Below the pieces are notes generated by a model. That model ran no database searches and had not been told where the DNA came from. It was given only the letters and a program-made list of their open reading frames with translations. From contig CP141138.1 in the NCBI GenBank assembly GCA_035236585.1, positions 24,625,437-24,689,436 on the forward strand: a stretch of 64,000 bases of DNA, given 5' to 3'. The DNA comes from Warburgia ugandensis. Lineage: Eukaryota > Streptophyta > Magnoliopsida > Canellales > Canellaceae. The position numbers and the translations under genes were made by a program. Shown piece after piece: positions 57,707-64,000 of this stretch. The first letter of the stretch is position 1. The number at the start of each line of letters is the position of its first letter.

Positions 57707-60700
57707 CCCCCCAACAAGAAATTTGCTAGTGTTTAGCAAAACATGTGAAAAAGCAAATTATAAAATTGATACAAGATACTATTTTTGTTGGTACTCATTA
57801 TTACATTTAGCATATGCAACAAGCCCTTAAACCCCTAAGTTACCCATAGTGGACGAGTTACGCATAATGAAGGTTTACAACGAATTTACCCACAAAATTT
57901 GTAAAATTCTTTTCATGTCAATTTTCACTTTTTTCTTAGAGAATTATGTTCAATAAATCTATGAAATTTAAATACTAATATAAATAAATAAATAATTCAA
58001 AACACTGCTTATATGTTTAATATATTCCAATTAAGCTCAAATCTTAGAGTGTGTGTGTGTGTTCATATGTACAATCTGCCTATACAATAATCCTTATCTC
58101 TATGTAGACTTTTAACTTTTGAACTCCATTTTATATATGTTTTGACCTCAATCCTTACTAATGACATGCACTCAGAAATAAAACTATTATATAAAGGGTT
58201 CAAATTATATCTCTCTTTTAAATATGTAAGTAGAGTTAATAAAGGCAAACTTATTTCATATATATATTCATGAAGGAACATGGGTTATTAAGGAATTTAA
58301 TTTTGATCCCTTTGGAAAGGATAAGATGCCAACACCTTTGAATACCTAGACATATTACTCTTTAAATCCTATCCATTTATATCCTCATAAAGACCATATT
58401 CATCTTATAATCAATAGGTCTTCAACTAGGACGAAACATTGGCTTGGGATAAGGTTATGAAAAGTGAGGGTATAAAGGGTATAAAAAATTATTTAAAATA
58501 AGTAGAGGTCTTTTACTTACATTGACATTTATTCTTTATTTGCACCAAAGAGATTTTTTTTTTTTTTTTCCATTTTCTTCATTTCAAATTGAGACTTCTT
58601 CTTTTATTTTATTTTATTTTATTTTATCATGTGAAGATCTTTGAAGAATAGTTCTTTTCTTTATATTCATTTTTTCTAGTTTTATTGCAACTAAAAAGTT
58701 TTTTTTTCATTCATCTCTAACTTATCTTTCAAAGAAAGTAGGTAATGAGTAATTTATACTAGGTACTATGGGTAAGGGTAATTTGTGTTTAAAAAGGAAT
58801 TAGCTAATATAAGGCTCAAATTGGCTAACTAGTGGTAGAAATGTTATGGGATAAACTTTATGTCTTCAAGTTAACAACAATGATGATCTAGATCATTTCC
58901 TACGTTTCATATAATCTATCAAATTTAATAAACTTCTAAAATTTTAAAGATAATACTTGAATAATATAGGTGATTAACCAAACTTGAGATTTCAGGGATC
59001 AAATTTTACTTTAAAAATGCTGAAGAAAATTTTGGAATATTTATAACCTCTCAAAAGAATGAATGGCTCTAAAACTTACTTAGATTATAGGTCTTTACTG
59101 AATTTGTTTAGAATCTCTAAGTTATCAAATTTGGACTATGTATATGCAATTTTGGGCGTAGATGTGATCTAAGACTTAACTTTCATGGAATACTTTAAAA
59201 AATGACTAAAATTATGAATCAATCATCTTTAATTCCATTAATAAACTAAAGTTAACTACATTACATTTCAGAAAATCCAATTCTCATCATAGTGTTGGAA
59301 TTAACTTAAAAATTTTCAATTTTTTTTAAAAATTAGGAAAATAACTAAAAAATAGAAAAATAGTTACTAGAATTCTACACCTCCAAACATAAAAGAAACA
59401 TTGTCTCCAATTTTTAAAAACTAGGACCTAAAATCAATCATTTAGAGTTTTGGACTCAACTTATGGATTCTCATATTCTAGTAAAGGCTTCAAACATTGA
59501 CCATTCACTTTAAAAGTATGGCCAGTCCTAGCATTTCAATCTTGATTATCTCATATGAAAAAACTTCTTTTGTTATATATAGACCAATCCATAGAGATCC
59601 AAGCTTACCTAAAAATAGATGGAGCTGAGAATTTTAAAGCAAAACCTTTTAGTTTGGAGTAAAGGAATTTTTCATTATGTTTTTATCAAAAAAACTTTTA
59701 TTTTTTTTCTTATAAATCCTATTACTTTCATAAGCTTCTTGTCTGATCTCTTCCAACTCATTGAATTGGAGTTTTTTTTTTTTTTTTATGTGAGCTTGCT
59801 TTATGTATGTTGAAATTAAAAGTCTTTATTGCCCAATATACTCTATGTTCCAATTCCACAAGCAAATGGCGAGCCTTACCATATACAATACGTTATGGAG
59901 ACATACCAATCAGCGTCTGGGGTGCAATCCTATAAGCCCAAAGTGCATCGATCAGCCTAAGAGTCCAATCCTTACTATCCAAATTAATTGTCTTTTGAAG
60001 AATTTGATTTATGACCCTATTAGATGCTTCTAGTTGTCCATTTTTTGTGGGTGATATGGTGTTGCAACTTTGTGGCTAATGTTATATATTTTCATGAGAG
60101 CTTCAAAAGCTTTGTTGTAAAAATATGTGCCATTATCACTTATAATGGCTTTAGGTGTTTAACAACTATTTTATGATCATTATGCTGACATGGGATAACC
60201 TCAATCCATTTGAATACATAATCTACTACCAATAAGATGTAAATGTAGCCAAAAGAAGGTAGGAAAGGTCCCATGAAATCAATGCCCCAATAGTCAAAAG
60301 CCTTAATACCAAGGATAGGGTTCAAAGGCATCATATGCCTACCGGTTATTCCTCTTACCTTTTGACATCGCTATTCCTCCTAACTTTTAACATTGCTCAA
60401 AAGCTTTATAGAATACATGAGTGTTTTTAAATAGTAACAGCCAGTAGAAACCACACTACAAAATCTTTGCAATTGCTTTCTATGGAAAAAAATGTCCACC
60501 ACATGCTTGTGAATGATAGAAGGAGACGACACTATTTTGTTCTATGTCTAGTAAACATCCCCTAATTATTTGATCTGGGCAATGCTTAAACAGTATGGAT
60601 CATCCCAAAATTAGTGCTTAACATTAGAAAAGAATTTCTGCTTTTCTATTTTACTCCAATGTTCAATAATCTTCCCTACGACTAAATAATTTGCAATGTC

Positions 60701-61126
60701 AACAAAACAGGGAAGATGAGAAACATGAAAAGGTTGCTCATTAGGAAAAGTGTCTTTAATTGAGAACTCATTTATTTGTTTTGTTATGACTAAATAAGAC
60801 AAACGATTAGCTACAATATTTTCTGCTCCCTTCTTATATTTTATCTCAATGTTAAACTCTTTGAGCATAAGAATCCATCTAAGTAGTTTAGTCTAAGCAT
60901 CCTTCATAGATAGAAGGTACTTATGGGCAGAGTGATTAGTGAATATGACTATCTTAGAACCAACCAAGTAAGACATGCACTTTTTTAATGCGAAGACAAC
61001 TACTAAGAATTCTTTCTCCATAATAGAATAATTCATTTGGATGCTATATAGGGTCTTACTTGAATAGGGATTTTTATCTTTTCTCTATCCTATTACTATT
61101 CCAATAGTGTAATTGTGACAACCTGG
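57707..61126 (-). mobile_element. Gypsy (Athila/Tat-like) internal region fossil
   Basis: Minus-strand pol remnants. From the right: end of reverse transcriptase and start of RNase H (60870-61126), RNase H (60611-60868, with KEFNIEIKYKKGAENIVANR and VGKIIEHWSKIEKQKFFS), integrase (about 59760-60340, with AFDYWGIDFMGPF and LLVVDYVFKWIE, then a MSPYRIVYG region) and an integrase tail. Between 57713 and 59700 nothing is recognised beyond AT-rich sequence. The 5' half (gag, protease, most of the reverse transcriptase, 5' LTR) is missing; at 61126 another repeat begins. Broken many times; old. Confidence 0.78.
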
Positions 61127-61204
61127 GTTTTCACCCACCGATAAAATAACAATTTATAAATGAGTCGGGATCCTTGTTTTAAAAACTTTGAATTTTAAAA
61201 TGAC
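61127..61204. mobile_element. Chromovirus-like LTR-type fragment, left part
   Basis: TGTGACAACCTGGGTTTTCA and following words resemble the start of long LTRs in plant chromovirus Gypsy elements (from memory). It appears to continue at 63390, on the other side of the solo LTR inserted into it. Confidence 0.45.
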
Positions 61205-63384
<2,180 letters not shown>

Positions 63385-63389
63385 ATGAC

Positions 63390-64000
63390 CGAAAACAAAA
63401 CTTGAATAAAAGCATTTATTTTAAATTCCCAAGAGTCATACAACCACAAAACCATGGATTTAACGGTGAAATGAAATCCTACTTCTACCGAAAATTCGGC
63501 ATGAGTCTCCTTTGTATTTTGGACCATTGCACATAACACGTGCAATACGAAATCACCTAATACACACAATATAAGACATGACACATGGAAGACTCAGTCT
63601 CCACCCCCATCCATCCGAATTAGATACTACTTTCAATAAAATGTATACTCCAACAATAGATAAGAAAATCAAGTCATGACCAAAATACTTAGGGCTTGTC
63701 CATACATCCATCACATTCAACATGAATTCATATTCTCACATCTAGGTCACATAGCACTTTATAATAACGTATAGTCTATAAGAAAATAACCAAAATGAGG
63801 TCCTGAACAAACCTTATCATCTTTGAAATGTCCTCAATACTCTACTGGAAACTGTGATCACTTTTGTTTGCTCTATCAGCGCTTCAACCTGTCGCAACTC
63901 TCTGTATCTGAGACATTGCAAATAAAGCAATGCCTTAGCAAGCTATTGCTTGTGTATGTGACCACATTTAATATCAATTTAAATCATATGTAGTGTATCT
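63390..64000. mobile_element. Chromovirus-like LTR-type fragment, right part
   Basis: Resumes after the solo LTR with CGAAAACAAAACTTGAATAA. It contains GAGTCATACAACCACAAAAC, GGATTTAACGGTGAAATGAA and ACCGAAAATTCGGCATGAGT, which also occur in altered form at 21356-21475. It runs off the right edge. No coding domain seen. Confidence 0.45.

Overview
The window is nuclear DNA of a flowering plant. It is AT-rich, its genes have GT-AG introns, and they are spread among plant-type transposable elements (Au-type SINEs, L1 and RTE LINEs, Copia and Gypsy LTR fossils, a FAR1/MULE relic, MITE-like foldbacks) and many microsatellites. The species cannot be named from the sequence; nothing looks grass-like, and a magnoliid or other woody angiosperm would fit.

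Three host genes can be assembled exon by exon, each with GT-AG splice sites and an unbroken frame. (1) 1116-3389, plus strand: a purine permease closest to PUP11, two exons, 366 residues. (2) 4155-8389, minus strand: cytosolic chorismate mutase (CM2 type), six exons, 267 residues, converging tail to tail with the permease. (3) 35928-41109, minus strand: translation factor eIF5A, five exons, 160 residues, with a 4.3 kb first intron and a promoter carrying a TATA box and a telo-box. They are independent housekeeping or metabolic genes (purine transport, phenylalanine/tyrosine synthesis, translation elongation), not an operon or a pathway cluster.

Layout. 1-430: a 38-bp minisatellite and an organelle (probably mitochondrial) large-subunit rRNA fragment. 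1.1-8.5 kb: the first two genes. 9-12.3 kb: SINEs and a foldback. 12.46-19.3 kb: about ten head-to-tail copies of a ~780-bp unit, two of them shortened to ~434 bp. 19.3-25.4 kb: degenerate DNA without genes. 25.4-29.2 kb: a foldback, L1 and RTE LINE pieces and three SINE pieces, one with a ~24-bp target duplication. 29.8-33.9 kb: LTR-element traces, an RTE 3' end and a Copia scrap. 35.9-41.3 kb: eIF5A. 41.3-54.6 kb: mostly decayed repeats, a short LTR-element fossil, a FAR1-like transposase relic, a MITE and a SINE with target duplications. 54.6-64 kb: a stack of LTR-element fossils (Copia, a Gypsy element with its 3' LTR, a chromovirus-like piece) with a 2.18-kb solo LTR flanked by a perfect 5-bp duplication.

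I found no convincing undescribed biological system. The most unusual items are the ~780-bp tandem array, the nested solo LTR whose family has a variable GC-rich centre, the organelle rRNA insertion and the very small first coding exons of two neighbouring genes. All coordinates come from reading by eye; no alignment or database search was run.
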